Shown here piece by piece: positions 1-7,316 of a stretch of DNA of 64,000 nucleotides. The notes under the pieces were generated by a model. That model was not told the origin of the DNA. It saw only the letters and a list, made by a program, of their open reading frames with translations, and searched no databases. Where the stretch lies: assembly GCA_963730735.1 (NCBI GenBank), contig CAVSSX010000007.1:1054001-1118000 (forward strand). The letters run 5' to 3'. The translations under genes were made by a program, and so were the position numbers. Every line of letters begins with the position of its first letter. Within the stretch, counting starts at the first letter, position 1. Source of the DNA: CAVSSX01 sp963730735. Its GTDB lineage: Bacteria > Actinomycetota > Acidimicrobiia > Acidimicrobiales > RAAP-2.

Positions 1-421
1 CTTCTCGGAGGAGGTGGAAACTCTCATCGTGGTGGAGGTGTGCGAGGACGGAGAACAGACACACCATGTCAGCCTGCGCATCACCCATCGGAATGGTGAG
101 GTCGTCGACCACGGCGAACTGGAACCGGGGCGACGTGCGACGTCGGGCGTAGTCGATGAGTTCGGGGACGATGTCGGTGCCGAGGTAGCTGCCTTCGAAG
201 TCCTTGTCGAGGGCCGCCGCCAACTGCCCGCACCCACAGCCCACATCGACGAGCGTGCCGTCCCGGCCCAAGCCGGCCCACCGCACGATTGCCCGCTCAA
301 TGGGCCCGACCACGTCATCGGGATCTCCCACGGCGCGTCGTACTGCTTCGTCTTCCGGATACAGCGAGAGGAAATTGACGACGAGTCGCCGATAGTCGCT
401 GACGAAGTGGGGATCGGGCAT
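1..421 (-). CDS. Class I SAM-dependent methyltransferase (partial)
   Basis: The gene starts at ATG 421 and runs off the left edge of the window, so only about 140 N-terminal residues are visible. They form a class I SAM-binding fold. Motif I is VDVGCGCGQL near residues 58-67. An acidic strand-2 end follows in YLGTDIVPELIDYARRR, then a VVDDL segment and a strand-4 region VCLFSVLAHLHHDE of the kind seen in small-molecule methyltransferases. About 50 residues precede motif I. The substrate cannot be told from the sequence. The next gene upstream on this strand is the PPOX protein, 81 bases away. Family call is firm; function is unknown. Confidence 0.8.
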   Translation of the reverse strand, partial: MPDPHFVSDYRRLVVNFLSLYPEDEAVRRAVGDPDDVVGPIERAIVRWAGLGRDGTLVDVGCGCGQLAAALDKDFEGSYLGTDIVPELIDYARRRTSPRFQFAVVDDLTIPMGDAQADMVCLFSVLAHLHHDESFHLLRE

Positions 422-502
422 CCGACGGCACCCTACCGCAGCGCCTTGTCAACAATCGGCTTCGCGCTGGCCCCAACTACGTCGACGAGGCGGCCGGGAA
501 AG

Positions 503-922
503 TCAGTCGGCGAGGCCCCAGGGGCCGCTGCCGGCGACGTGCTCGGGCGAGATCCTCGTGACGTAGCCGGCGGGCCAGTCGTTGCCCGGTGGTGGGAACT
601 GACCTCCGGTGATCCGCCGGAGAAGATCCACGGCCCCGCCCTCTTCCACCCGGGCAATGCCCTTGATCACGACGTAGGGGCTAAATCCCTCGACCTCGAG
701 GTCGGACTCGACCGACAGGGTGACCCGTGGGTCGCGACGGATGTTGCGCAACTTGAGGTGGTCGGCCAGGTGGCCAGTGACGATCTCGTCCCCGTCCCAG
801 CCGGCGTAGACACAAGTGACCTGGGGTGAGCCGTCCGGATTGAGGGTGACCAGGTGGACAAGTCGTCCTGAGGCCACCGCCGCCCGTGTGGTGTCGTCCA
901 GTCGGATGGGGCCGTCAGCCAT
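503..922 (-). CDS. PPOX-class F420/FMN-dependent protein
   Basis: This 139-residue protein has the compact split-barrel layout of the pyridoxamine 5'-phosphate oxidase-like superfamily. An N-terminal strand reads RLVHLVTLNPDGSPQVTCVY, followed by VTGHLADHLKLRNIRRDPRV and a VIKGIARVEEGG strand. The pattern 'L.T.NPDGSPQ' with 'H...KLRN...DPRV' is characteristic of the actinobacterial TIGR03618-type F420-dependent enzymes that reduce or bind flavin-like substrates. Length is normal for the group, and the start at ATG 922 precedes the first strand directly. The physiological substrate cannot be inferred. F420 use is family knowledge, not shown by the sequence itself. Confidence 0.85.
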   Translation of the reverse strand: MADGPIRLDDTTRAAVASGRLVHLVTLNPDGSPQVTCVYAGWDGDEIVTGHLADHLKLRNIRRDPRVTLSVESDLEVEGFSPYVVIKGIARVEEGGAVDLLRRITGGQFPPPGNDWPAGYVTRISPEHVAGSGPWGLAD

Positions 923-1042
923 GTCGTCTCCATTCCTTCGCCCGACCAGAGGCCGGACAGCCGCACATCAGTCGTCGCGACGAGACGCCCATCATGCCCT
1001 GAAAGAGTGAGGTTCGAGAGGAGTCCGATGTCCGGACTGCTG

Positions 1043-1603
1043 TCAGCCGCCGACCGAGAAGCCGCTGGTGACCTGGGCGCCCGACGGACGGACCACGTAC
1101 CACGGGCCCCCCGACTGGTCGAGGGCCTGACCGGTGACCATCCCCCGCTTCACGTCGGAGTTGAAGGTGTAGAGCGGGTGGCCGCCGTAGGTGATCTGGC
1201 GGGACCCGTCGGACCGGGTGATGGTCCCGAGCAGCGATCGCTGGAGTCCCTTGCCCAGGGTCACCGGACCGTTCTCGATCAGCGGCGGCCACAGGAAGAC
1301 GCAGGACTGGGTGACGCAGGCGCTGTGGGTCGGGGTGTCGGGTGCGAAGTCGTACAGCGTGAAGCCCTTGCCGGTGGCCAGGATCTTGCCCACCGGTGAG
1401 TTCTCGAGGGAGATCGTGGCCCCGGGGGTGGTGGTCGGGGTCTCCGAGAGCACGCTCACCTCGGGCGAGCTGCCGCAGGCCGCCAGCAGGAGTGCCGTTC
1501 CGGCCCCCCCGGCCAGCCACCAGCCTCGACGCCGTCGGCCGAGGGCCGGGCGACGCTGACCGGTGGAACGGGGGAGGAGGGCCACCCACCATTGATAGGC
1601 CAC
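1043..1603 (-). CDS. Secreted lipoprotein with two YxFxxD repeats (COG4315-like)
   Basis: This predicted lipoprotein is about 186 residues long. A basic N-terminus (RRRRG) is followed by a hydrophobic segment ending in a lipobox LLLAAC, with the acylated Cys near residue 43, then a Ser/Thr/Pro-rich linker. The mature part contains two copies of the 'secreted repeat of unknown function' signature, FTLYDFAPD and PLYTFNSD, each following a glycine-rich strand. Paired Cys residues in ACVTQSC could form a disulfide. Proteins of this family are exported and anchored to the membrane; their role is not established. The first residues (MAYQWW) look unusual for a lipoprotein, so the true start may be the in-frame GTG seven codons in. 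Confidence 0.8.
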   Translation of the reverse strand: MAYQWWVALLPRSTGQRRPALGRRRRGWWLAGGAGTALLLAACGSSPEVSVLSETPTTTPGATISLENSPVGKILATGKGFTLYDFAPDTPTHSACVTQSCVFLWPPLIENGPVTLGKGLQRSLLGTITRSDGSRQITYGGHPLYTFNSDVKRGMVTGQALDQSGGPWYVVRPSGAQVTSGFSVGG

Positions 1604-1625
1604 CGTGTGGCCCGATACCAGTCGT

Positions 1626-2247
1626 CTAGCGGTCGTCGGCGGTGTCGGGAGGGAGGAAGCTGAGGGGCAGGTCGGCCAGGTGGACCAGCGTCGAGGCGAT
1701 CCAACGGGTCAGGGCGTCGACGATCGGTGCGGCGGTCGACGGGTCCTCGAGATGCGCCTCGTCGAAGCGGATCGACCCCTCGTAGGTCGCCTCGACCGCC
1801 CAACGGACGGGGTCGGCGTCCTCGTCGGCCGGCCGCTCGGCTCGCACTTGCTCGATGGTGGTGGCCGAACGGACCAGGGGATCGCCGCCCAGCGACGGGC
1901 TCTCGACCGGGCAGCACGGCCAGCACGGTGTCGGCGTCGGGTGCCTCGGCCAGGCGCTGGATCCGCAGGGCGACCTCGACCACCACCTCGGGCAGCTCGT
2001 CGGGGGCCTCGCCGATCGACCAGCTCCGATAGGCGGTCTGGCTCCAGGTCGGCCAGTCGATGGAGATGTCGGCCCGGACCCGGGGCGGCTGCTCCTCACC
2101 GGGGAGGCTGTAGGAGGTCTCCCACGACACGTCGCCCAGGAAGACGTCGACCTGGAATCGTTCCTCGACCGCCTGGCGCTGGAGCAGCGCCCGCTCGAAC
2201 GACGTCTGGATGCTGCGGATGAGGTCGATCAGGAGGTGGTCGAGCAT
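1626..2247 (-). CDS. Unrecognised conserved-looking protein, frameshifted near 1910
   Basis: Two overlapping reading frames join into one plausible protein of about 206 residues. The N-terminal part runs from ATG 2247 (MLDHLLIDLIRSIQTSFERA) to VLAVLP. The frame then shifts by one base near 1910, and the C-terminal part (ESPSLGGDPLVRSATTIEQ to LSFLPPDTADDR) ends at 1626. Codon usage and amino-acid composition remain coding-like across both parts. That fits a single extra base in the sequence rather than two genes. I do not recognise the family. The protein is acidic, soluble-looking, and has no signal peptide or membrane segment. It is divergent from the GDPD gene. Confidence 0.55.
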
Positions 2248-2273
2248 GGCGGGCGAAGGCTAGTGGCATCCTC

Positions 2274-2309
2274 GCCACCCGGTGTGGTGGTGCTCGGCCA
2301 CCGGGTGGC
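2274..2309. repeat. Perfect 11-bp inverted repeat between divergent genes
   Basis: Arms at 2274-2284 (GCCACCCGGTG) and 2299-2309 are perfect reverse complements with a 14-base loop. The repeat lies in the short divergent space between the unrecognised gene (minus) and the GDPD gene (plus). It could be an operator or a 5'-UTR hairpin. No function is shown. Confidence 0.35.
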
Positions 2310-2331
2310 CACACGCACCTACGCTGTGGTC

Positions 2332-3216
2332 GTGCCGGCGGACAATCCCTGGTTGGAGCGACGGATGCTCGCCTATGCCCACCAGGGCGGGGCGTGGGAG
2401 TCACCGTCGTCGACCCTCTTCGCCATCCGCCGAGCGCTCGCGGCCGGGGCCACGGCCATCGAGCTCGATGTGCACGCCACCGCCGACGGCGAGCTGGTCG
2501 TGTGTCACGACGCCACCGTCGACCGCACCACCAACGCCTCCGGCCTCATCGCCGAGCTGACCCTGGCCGAGTTGCGGAGCCTCGACAACGCCTACTGGTT
2601 CATCCCCGGCGCCGACGTCACCCCCGGCCGGCCCGAGGGCGACTACCCATGGCGAGGCCGGGCGCCCGACGACCCGGCGTTCCGGATCGCCACCCTGCGC
2701 GAGGTCCTCGAGGAGTTCCCCGGCGTCATCTTGAACCTCGACATCAAGCAGACGGCGCCGAGCGTGGCCCCCTACGAAGCGACCCTGGCCGAGCTCCTGG
2801 CTGAGTACGGGCGGACGGACGACGTGATCGTGGCGTCCTTCCTCGACCTGGCCACCGAGGTCTTCGCCGGCCTGGCCCCCGACATCGCCACGTCGGCCGG
2901 TCTGCTGGCCACGGCGGAGTTCTGGCGGGCCATCCACGAGGACCGGGAACCGCCGGCCCATCGGGCGGTGGCCTTCCAGGTCCCCGAGCGTCAGGGTGAC
3001 CTGGTGGTCGTGGACGAGCTGTTCGTGACGGCGGCCCACGAACGGGGCGTGGCCGTCCACGTCTGGACGGTGAACGACACCGCCTCGATGGAACGGCTGG
3101 TCGACCTCGGGGTCGACGGGATCATCTCCGACGTGCCGACCTCCTTGGTCGGCGTGCTGCAACGGCGTGGGGTGGCGTGGCACCCGGGCCCCGCCCTCGC
3201 CGAGGGACCGGCCTAG
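2332..3216 (+). CDS. Glycerophosphodiester phosphodiesterase family protein
   Basis: The protein has the TIM-barrel signature of the GDPD family. An N-terminal AHQGG loop with a Glu follows in WESP (the family's HRG...EN site). The metal-binding EXD and general-acid region are in IELDVHATADGELVVCHD, followed by VDRTTN. Further conserved strands are LNLDIKQ and VHVWTVND. The family hydrolyses glycerophosphodiesters to glycerol-3-phosphate and an alcohol. About 294 residues is the usual length for a single-domain enzyme. No signal peptide is seen, so it is probably cytoplasmic. GTG 2332, GTG 2326 and ATG 2365 are possible starts. GTG 2332 is chosen because some residues before the first barrel strand are expected. 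Upstream extension of the frame has no family similarity. Confidence 0.88.
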   Translation: MPADNPWLERRMLAYAHQGGAWESPSSTLFAIRRALAAGATAIELDVHATADGELVVCHDATVDRTTNASGLIAELTLAELRSLDNAYWFIPGADVTPGRPEGDYPWRGRAPDDPAFRIATLREVLEEFPGVILNLDIKQTAPSVAPYEATLAELLAEYGRTDDVIVASFLDLATEVFAGLAPDIATSAGLLATAEFWRAIHEDREPPAHRAVAFQVPERQGDLVVVDELFVTAAHERGVAVHVWTVNDTASMERLVDLGVDGIISDVPTSLVGVLQRRGVAWHPGPALAEGPA

Positions 3217-3231
3217 GGCCGATCCGAAGTG

Positions 3232-3315
3232 CTAGCCGCGGCCGCAGTTCGGCCGCTTGCCGTGGTTGGCCTTCTTCTTCGATCGGATCTTCCGCTTGAC
3301 GGTGCGCTTCGACAT
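3232..3315 (-). CDS. Ribosomal protein bL37-like, 27 residues
   Basis: This very short minus-strand reading frame starts at ATG 3315 and stops at TAG 3232-3234. It encodes a strongly basic 27-residue peptide beginning MSKRTVKRK, with the core KANHGKRPN. That ANHGKRPN core is the hallmark I associate with the small actinobacterial 50S protein bL37, first seen in mycobacterial ribosome structures. The gene is too short for most gene finders. It sits alone between GDPD and the DUF192 gene, convergent with the former. The C-terminal extension CGRG contains one Cys. Assignment rests on this motif, the charge and the size. Confidence 0.72.
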   Translation of the reverse strand: MSKRTVKRKIRSKKKANHGKRPNCGRG

Positions 3316-3427
3316 AAGAGGAGCAGCCTAGCGGACCCGGTAGGGTCGGGAGGATGGGTGTGGTCATGGACGCGGTGCCGCTCGGGTGCTTCCCGGCCCC
3401 GGGACGGTTGCGGTAAGCGGGTTCGAG

Positions 3428-3769
3428 GTGGCGACGGGTTGGCTCCTCCGGGACGGCACGGTGTTGGCCGCCGCCGACACCGTGGGCAGTTTCATGGGCC
3501 GGACCCGGGGTCTGGCGGGTAACGGCGATCTCCCGGGCGCCCTCGTCCTGCCGAGGATGAAGCTGGCCCACTCCCTGTTCACCGATTTCCCGCTCGACGT
3601 CGCCTTCTGCGACGCCGAGCTCCGGGTACTCGGGACGAGGCAACTGGCCCGGTGGCGGATCGCCGCCCCCCGGCTCACGTGCCAGACGGTGGTCGAGGCC
3701 CGATCGGGGTCGTTCGAACGCTGGGGGTTGGCGGCGGGGGACCAACTCGAGTTCCGACCCGCCCAGTGA
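3428..3769 (+). CDS. DUF192 family protein
   Basis: About 113 residues. The DUF192 signature is visible: a WLLRDGTVLAAAD strand, an FMGRTRGL helix, then the central LVLPRMKLAHSLFTDFPLD followed by VAFCD, and a C-terminal strand ending in GDQLEF. DUF192 proteins are small beta-rich proteins of unknown biochemical role. No signal peptide is seen. An earlier in-frame GTG at 3386 exists; GTG 3428 is preferred because family members start just before the WLLRDG strand. The stop codon (TGA 3767-3769) overlaps the GTG start of rsmI in a GTGA junction, so the two are probably translationally coupled. Confidence 0.82.
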   Translation: MATGWLLRDGTVLAAADTVGSFMGRTRGLAGNGDLPGALVLPRMKLAHSLFTDFPLDVAFCDAELRVLGTRQLARWRIAAPRLTCQTVVEARSGSFERWGLAAGDQLEFRPAQ

Positions 3770-4635
3770 GCGATCCCCGGCCGCCGGGTGAGGGCGTCGG
3801 GCGCCTGGTGGTCGTGGCCACCCCGATCGGCAACCTGGGCGACCTGTCGGCCCGGGCGTTGGAGGTCCTGGCCTCGGCCGACACGATCTGCTGCGAGGAC
3901 ACCCGTCGCACGCGGGTCCTGCTGTCGGCCTCCGGCCTCCCGGCCGGCGTGGGTCGGCTCCTGTCGCTCCACGACCACAACGAGGTGGCGCGGCAGCCCC
4001 AGGTCCTGCGCCGCCTGGCCGACGGGCAGACCGTCGCCGTCGTGAGCGACGCCGGCACGCCGGGCATCTCGGACCCGGGGAGCCGACTGGTGGCGGCGGC
4101 GGTGGCCGCCGGTCTCCCGGTCACGGCCGTCCCCGGGCCGTCGGCCGTGCTCGCCGCCCTGGTGCTCAGCGGGTTGCCCACCGACCGGTTCTGCGTCGAG
4201 GGCTTCCTCCCGAGGAAGGGGGGCGAGCGGACCCGGCGGATTGCCGCCTTGGTCGACGAGGAGCGCACCACGGTGCTCCTCGAGGCACCCGGCCGGTTGG
4301 CGGCGACCCTGGCCCAGCTGACCGAGGTGCTGGGCGATCGTCCGGTGGCCGTCGCCCGTGAGCTGACCAAGGTCCATGAGGAGGTGTGGCGGGGCTCGGT
4401 GGCCGAGGCCGCCGCCGAGTTCGCCGGACGCGAGGTCCGGGGCGAGGTCGTGGTGGTGCTCGGGGGGGCTCCGGCGCCCGGGCCGATCGAGGACGAGGCC
4501 GTCGAATCGGCCGTCCGCCAGCGCCTGGCGGCCGGCGACGGGCCGCGACAGGCGGCGTCGGCGGTGGCCGAGTCGCTCGGGGTGGGTCGACGCCGGGCCT
4601 ACGAGATGGCGCTCGACCTCCGGGACGGGCGGTAG
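3766..4635 (+). CDS. rsmI: 16S rRNA (cytidine(1402)-2'-O)-methyltransferase RsmI
   Basis: RsmI 2'-O-methylates C1402 in the ribosomal P site. The 289-residue protein shows the tetrapyrrole-methylase-type fold typical of the family. N-terminal VVVATPIGNLGDLSARAL is near-diagnostic for RsmI. CEDTRRTRVLL follows, then the LLSLHDHNE segment, the SAM-binding loop VVSDAGTPGISDPG, and VPGPSA. The family's GFLPRKGGER motif lies before the last helices. The start at GTG 3766 is set by the overlap with the DUF192 stop and the distance to the ATPIGNLGD strand; longer upstream reading has no family character. It is followed after 33 bases by metG. RsmI-metG-tatD order is common in actinobacteria. Confidence 0.95.
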   Translation: MSDPRPPGEGVGRLVVVATPIGNLGDLSARALEVLASADTICCEDTRRTRVLLSASGLPAGVGRLLSLHDHNEVARQPQVLRRLADGQTVAVVSDAGTPGISDPGSRLVAAAVAAGLPVTAVPGPSAVLAALVLSGLPTDRFCVEGFLPRKGGERTRRIAALVDEERTTVLLEAPGRLAATLAQLTEVLGDRPVAVARELTKVHEEVWRGSVAEAAAEFAGREVRGEVVVVLGGAPAPGPIEDEAVESAVRQRLAAGDGPRQAASAVAESLGVGRRRAYEMALDLRDGR

Positions 4636-4668
4636 GGGACCGGGGCGCCCGCCGGTACGATCCCTCCG

Positions 4669-6216
4669 GTGCCCCGCTACTACCAGACGACCCCGATCTA
4701 CTACGTCAACGACGCCCCGCACGTCGGGCACGCCTACGCCACCGTCAACGCCGACGCCCTGGCCCGGTGGCACCGCCTGATCGGTGACGAGGTGTTCTTC
4801 CTGACGGGCACCGACGAGCACGGCCTGAAGGTGGCCCAGGCGGCCGAGGCCAACGGCATCACGCCGCAGGCCTGGACCGACCGCACGGCCCAGCGGTTCC
4901 TCGACGCCTGGGCCGGCCTCGACATCGCCAACGACGACTTCATCCGCACGACCGAGCCCCGCCACTACGAGACGGTCCAACAGTTCCTCCAGCAGATCTA
5001 CGACAACGGGTACATCACCGCCGGCACCTTCAAGGGCCTCTACTGCGTGAGCTGCGAGGCGTACTACACCGAGGCCGAGCTGGTCGACGGGCTGTGCCCG
5101 ATCCACCACCGAGGCGTGGTGGAGATGGAGGAGGAGAACTACTTCTTCGCCCTGAGCAAGTTCGAGGACCGGCTGATCGAGTGGTACGAGGCGAACCCGA
5201 CCGCCGTGCGGCCCGAGTCCAAGCGCAACGAGGCCCTCAGCTTCATCCGGGGTGGCCTGCGGGACATCTCGATCACCCGGACCTCGATCGACTGGGGGGT
5301 CCCGGTCCCCTGGGACGAGCGCCACGTCTTCTACGTCTGGTACGACGCGCTGATCAACTACCTGACGGCCATCGGCTACGGCCGGGACCAGGAGGAATTC
5401 GAGCGGTGGTGGCCGGCGGTCCACCATCTCATCGGCAAGGAGATCCTGCGGTTCCACTGCGTGTGGTGGCCGGCCATGTGCATGGCCGCCGGCGTCGAGC
5501 CGCCGGCCAACATCTTCGTCCACGGCTGGCTGCTGGTCGGGGGCGAGAAGCTCTCCAAGACCCTGCTGGCCGAGGCGGCCCAGGCGGCCGAGCCGGGGCC
5601 GATCAAGCTCACCGACATCACCCCCGAGGCACTGACCAGCGATTTCGGGGTCGATGCCGTGCGGTACCACCTCCTGCGGAGCACGCCGCTCGGGACCGAC
5701 GGGGACTTCTCCTACGAGGGGATCCTGGCCCGGTACAACTCGGATCTGGCCAACAACCTGGGCAACCTGGTGGCCCGGGTGGCCACGGTGGTGGGCTCCA
5801 AGTGCGGCGGCACGGGCCCGGCCCCCGACCCCGGTAGCCCCCTGGCGACGGCGGCGCAGACCGCCCTGGCCGACGCCACCTCGGCCTGGGACCGGACGGC
5901 GCCCCATGAGGCGCTCGAGGCCACCTGGCGGCTCATTGGGGCGGCCAACGCCGAGCTCGAGGCGACCGAGCCGTGGAAGGCCGAGCCGGGACCGGCGGTC
6001 GACGCCGTGCTGGGGAGCGCCCTCGAGACGCTGCGCATCGTGGCCCTGCTGATCACGCCGGCCATGCCGTCGACGGCCGCGGAGATCTGGCGGCGGATCG
6101 GGCTGGACGGCGCCCCCGCCGACCAGCGGCTCCCCGAGGCCGCCCGGTGGGGCGGCTACCCGGGCGGGCGGCCGGTCGAGAAGGGCGCACCGCTCTTCCC
6201 CCGACGAAAGGACTGA
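4669..6216 (+). CDS. metG: Methionine--tRNA ligase
   Basis: Class I aminoacyl-tRNA synthetase charging tRNA-Met, 515 residues, the length of the form without a C-terminal dimerisation domain. The HIGH-type motif is PHVGHAY in the first 25 residues, and the KMSKS-type motif is GEKLSKTLL in the middle of the chain. The zinc knuckle in the connective peptide reads CVSC...LCPIH, a Cys3His arrangement in place of four cysteines. The anticodon-binding helical bundle follows (NSDLANNLGNLVARV). The start is GTG 4669. The stop is five bases before the tatD start, and the group rsmI-metG-tatD runs without a gap large enough for a terminator. Confidence 0.96.
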   Translation: MPRYYQTTPIYYVNDAPHVGHAYATVNADALARWHRLIGDEVFFLTGTDEHGLKVAQAAEANGITPQAWTDRTAQRFLDAWAGLDIANDDFIRTTEPRHYETVQQFLQQIYDNGYITAGTFKGLYCVSCEAYYTEAELVDGLCPIHHRGVVEMEEENYFFALSKFEDRLIEWYEANPTAVRPESKRNEALSFIRGGLRDISITRTSIDWGVPVPWDERHVFYVWYDALINYLTAIGYGRDQEEFERWWPAVHHLIGKEILRFHCVWWPAMCMAAGVEPPANIFVHGWLLVGGEKLSKTLLAEAAQAAEPGPIKLTDITPEALTSDFGVDAVRYHLLRSTPLGTDGDFSYEGILARYNSDLANNLGNLVARVATVVGSKCGGTGPAPDPGSPLATAAQTALADATSAWDRTAPHEALEATWRLIGAANAELEATEPWKAEPGPAVDAVLGSALETLRIVALLITPAMPSTAAEIWRRIGLDGAPADQRLPEAARWGGYPGGRPVEKGAPLFPRRKD

Positions 6217-6221
6217 ACCCG

Positions 6222-7100
6222 GTGCCGACCGGGCTCGAGCCCGTCGCCCGCTGGTTCGACTCGCACTGCCACCTCCAGGAGCGCTACCTGACGGGGGACC
6301 CGAGCGACGACGACTCGCCCGGTGAGGCCCGGGACGCCGCCGTGGACCCGCTGGTCGAGGCGCTCGGGCGGGCGGCGGGGGCCGGCGTGGAGCGCATGGT
6401 GTGCGTCGGGACCGACCGCACCACGTCCGAGCAGGCGCTGGGGCTGGCCCGGGCGGTCCGCTCGGGCGAGCTCGGCCGCGGACTCCCCGAGGTCTGGGCC
6501 ACCCTCGGGCTCCATCCCCACGACGCCTCGCTCGGGGTCGGGACGGTGGCCTCGCTGCTCGAAGAGGCCTCCCGGTCGGACGAGGGACTCGTCGTCGGCG
6601 TCGGGGAATGCGGGCTCGACTACCACTACGAACACTCGCCGAGGTCCGAGCAAAGGCAGGTGTTCGCCAGCCAGATCGGCCTGGCGCAGCAGCTGGGGCT
6701 CACCCTGGTCATCCACGCCCGCGACGCGTGGGACGACCTGTTCGACGTGCTGGGCACCGAGGGGGTGCCCGAGCGGACCATCCTGCACTGCTTCACCGGC
6801 GGCGAGCCGGAGGTGGAGCGATGCCTCGAGGCGGGGATGTTCGTCTCGTTCAGCGGGATCGCCACGTTCAAGAACGCACCCGAGGTGCGGGCGGCGGCGG
6901 CCCGCTGCCCGCTCGATCGCCTGCTGGTCGAGACCGACAGCCCCTTCCTGGCGCCGGTGCCGCACCGCGGCCGGCCGAACGAGCCCAGCTTCGTGCCCAT
7001 CGTCGGGGTCGCCCTGGCCGCCACCCGCCAGATGGACCCGGACGAGCTGGCTGCCACGTCATGGGACGCGGCCTCTCGTGCATTTGGCTTAAAGCAATAG
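6222..7100 (+). CDS. tatD: TatD family metal-dependent deoxyribonuclease
   Basis: TIM-barrel hydrolase of the amidohydrolase superfamily, 292 residues. Metal ligands are visible in order: N-terminal WFDSHCHLQ (HxH), the glutamate in VGECGLDYHYE, LVIHARDAWDD, LHCFTGG, and the late LLVETDSPFLAP aspartate. TatD enzymes act as 3'-5' exonucleases in DNA repair or degradation. The insert between residues 17 and 33 (DPSDDDSPGEARD) is acidic and variable. GTG 6222 is the start, five bases after metG. The last codons fall in an unusually AT-rich patch and include a weak hairpin, AAGCAA paired with TTGCTT (7093-7108), that could attenuate transcription. Confidence 0.94.
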   Translation: MPTGLEPVARWFDSHCHLQERYLTGDPSDDDSPGEARDAAVDPLVEALGRAAGAGVERMVCVGTDRTTSEQALGLARAVRSGELGRGLPEVWATLGLHPHDASLGVGTVASLLEEASRSDEGLVVGVGECGLDYHYEHSPRSEQRQVFASQIGLAQQLGLTLVIHARDAWDDLFDVLGTEGVPERTILHCFTGGEPEVERCLEAGMFVSFSGIATFKNAPEVRAAAARCPLDRLLVETDSPFLAPVPHRGRPNEPSFVPIVGVALAATRQMDPDELAATSWDAASRAFGLKQ

Positions 7101-7169
7101 GTTGCTTATATCTGCAAATAGAAATGCCCCTTGTGAACTGGTGCTTCCGCGTAATTCACGAATGCGCAA

Positions 7170-7269
7170 GGCGCTGACCAGGGACGATAGGACGTCGCGC
7201 CGGAAAAGCCCGCTGTGACCAGGAAGTCTGGGTGAATCCTCCGTCCGCCGTAGCGTTCGGGGTTGCGCC
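7170..7269 (+). ncRNA. Candidate ydaO/yuaA-type (c-di-AMP) riboswitch
   Basis: The leader of the RlpA-like gene contains a structure resembling the ydaO class. A closing stem pairs GGCGC (7170-7174) with GCGCC (7265-7269). CGCTGA follows the 5' arm. An internal element GACCAG, a short loop, then CTGGGTGAATCC matches the family's ACCCA-loop-TGGG(C/T)GAATC core. A weak CCGCCGTAGC segment stands where the CAGCTAACC stretch is expected. ydaO RNAs sense c-di-AMP and are known to control cell-wall hydrolase genes in actinobacteria, which fits the context. The 3' core is degenerate, so this is a proposal, not a firm call. Confidence 0.45.
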
Positions 7270-7316
7270 CCGGTCGATCCCTTTCCTAAGTTCCCCGTCA
7301 ACCCCCATGGGTCGGC

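Noticed and set aside
14..829. 271-residue plus-strand open frame at the left edge
   Set aside because: It lies antisense to a methyltransferase and a PPOX gene, both with clear motifs.
3364..5907. 847-residue minus-strand open frame opposite rsmI and metG
   Set aside because: Composition is Gly/Arg/Pro/Val-rich with no recognisable motifs; it is an antisense shadow of two firmly identified genes in high-GC DNA.
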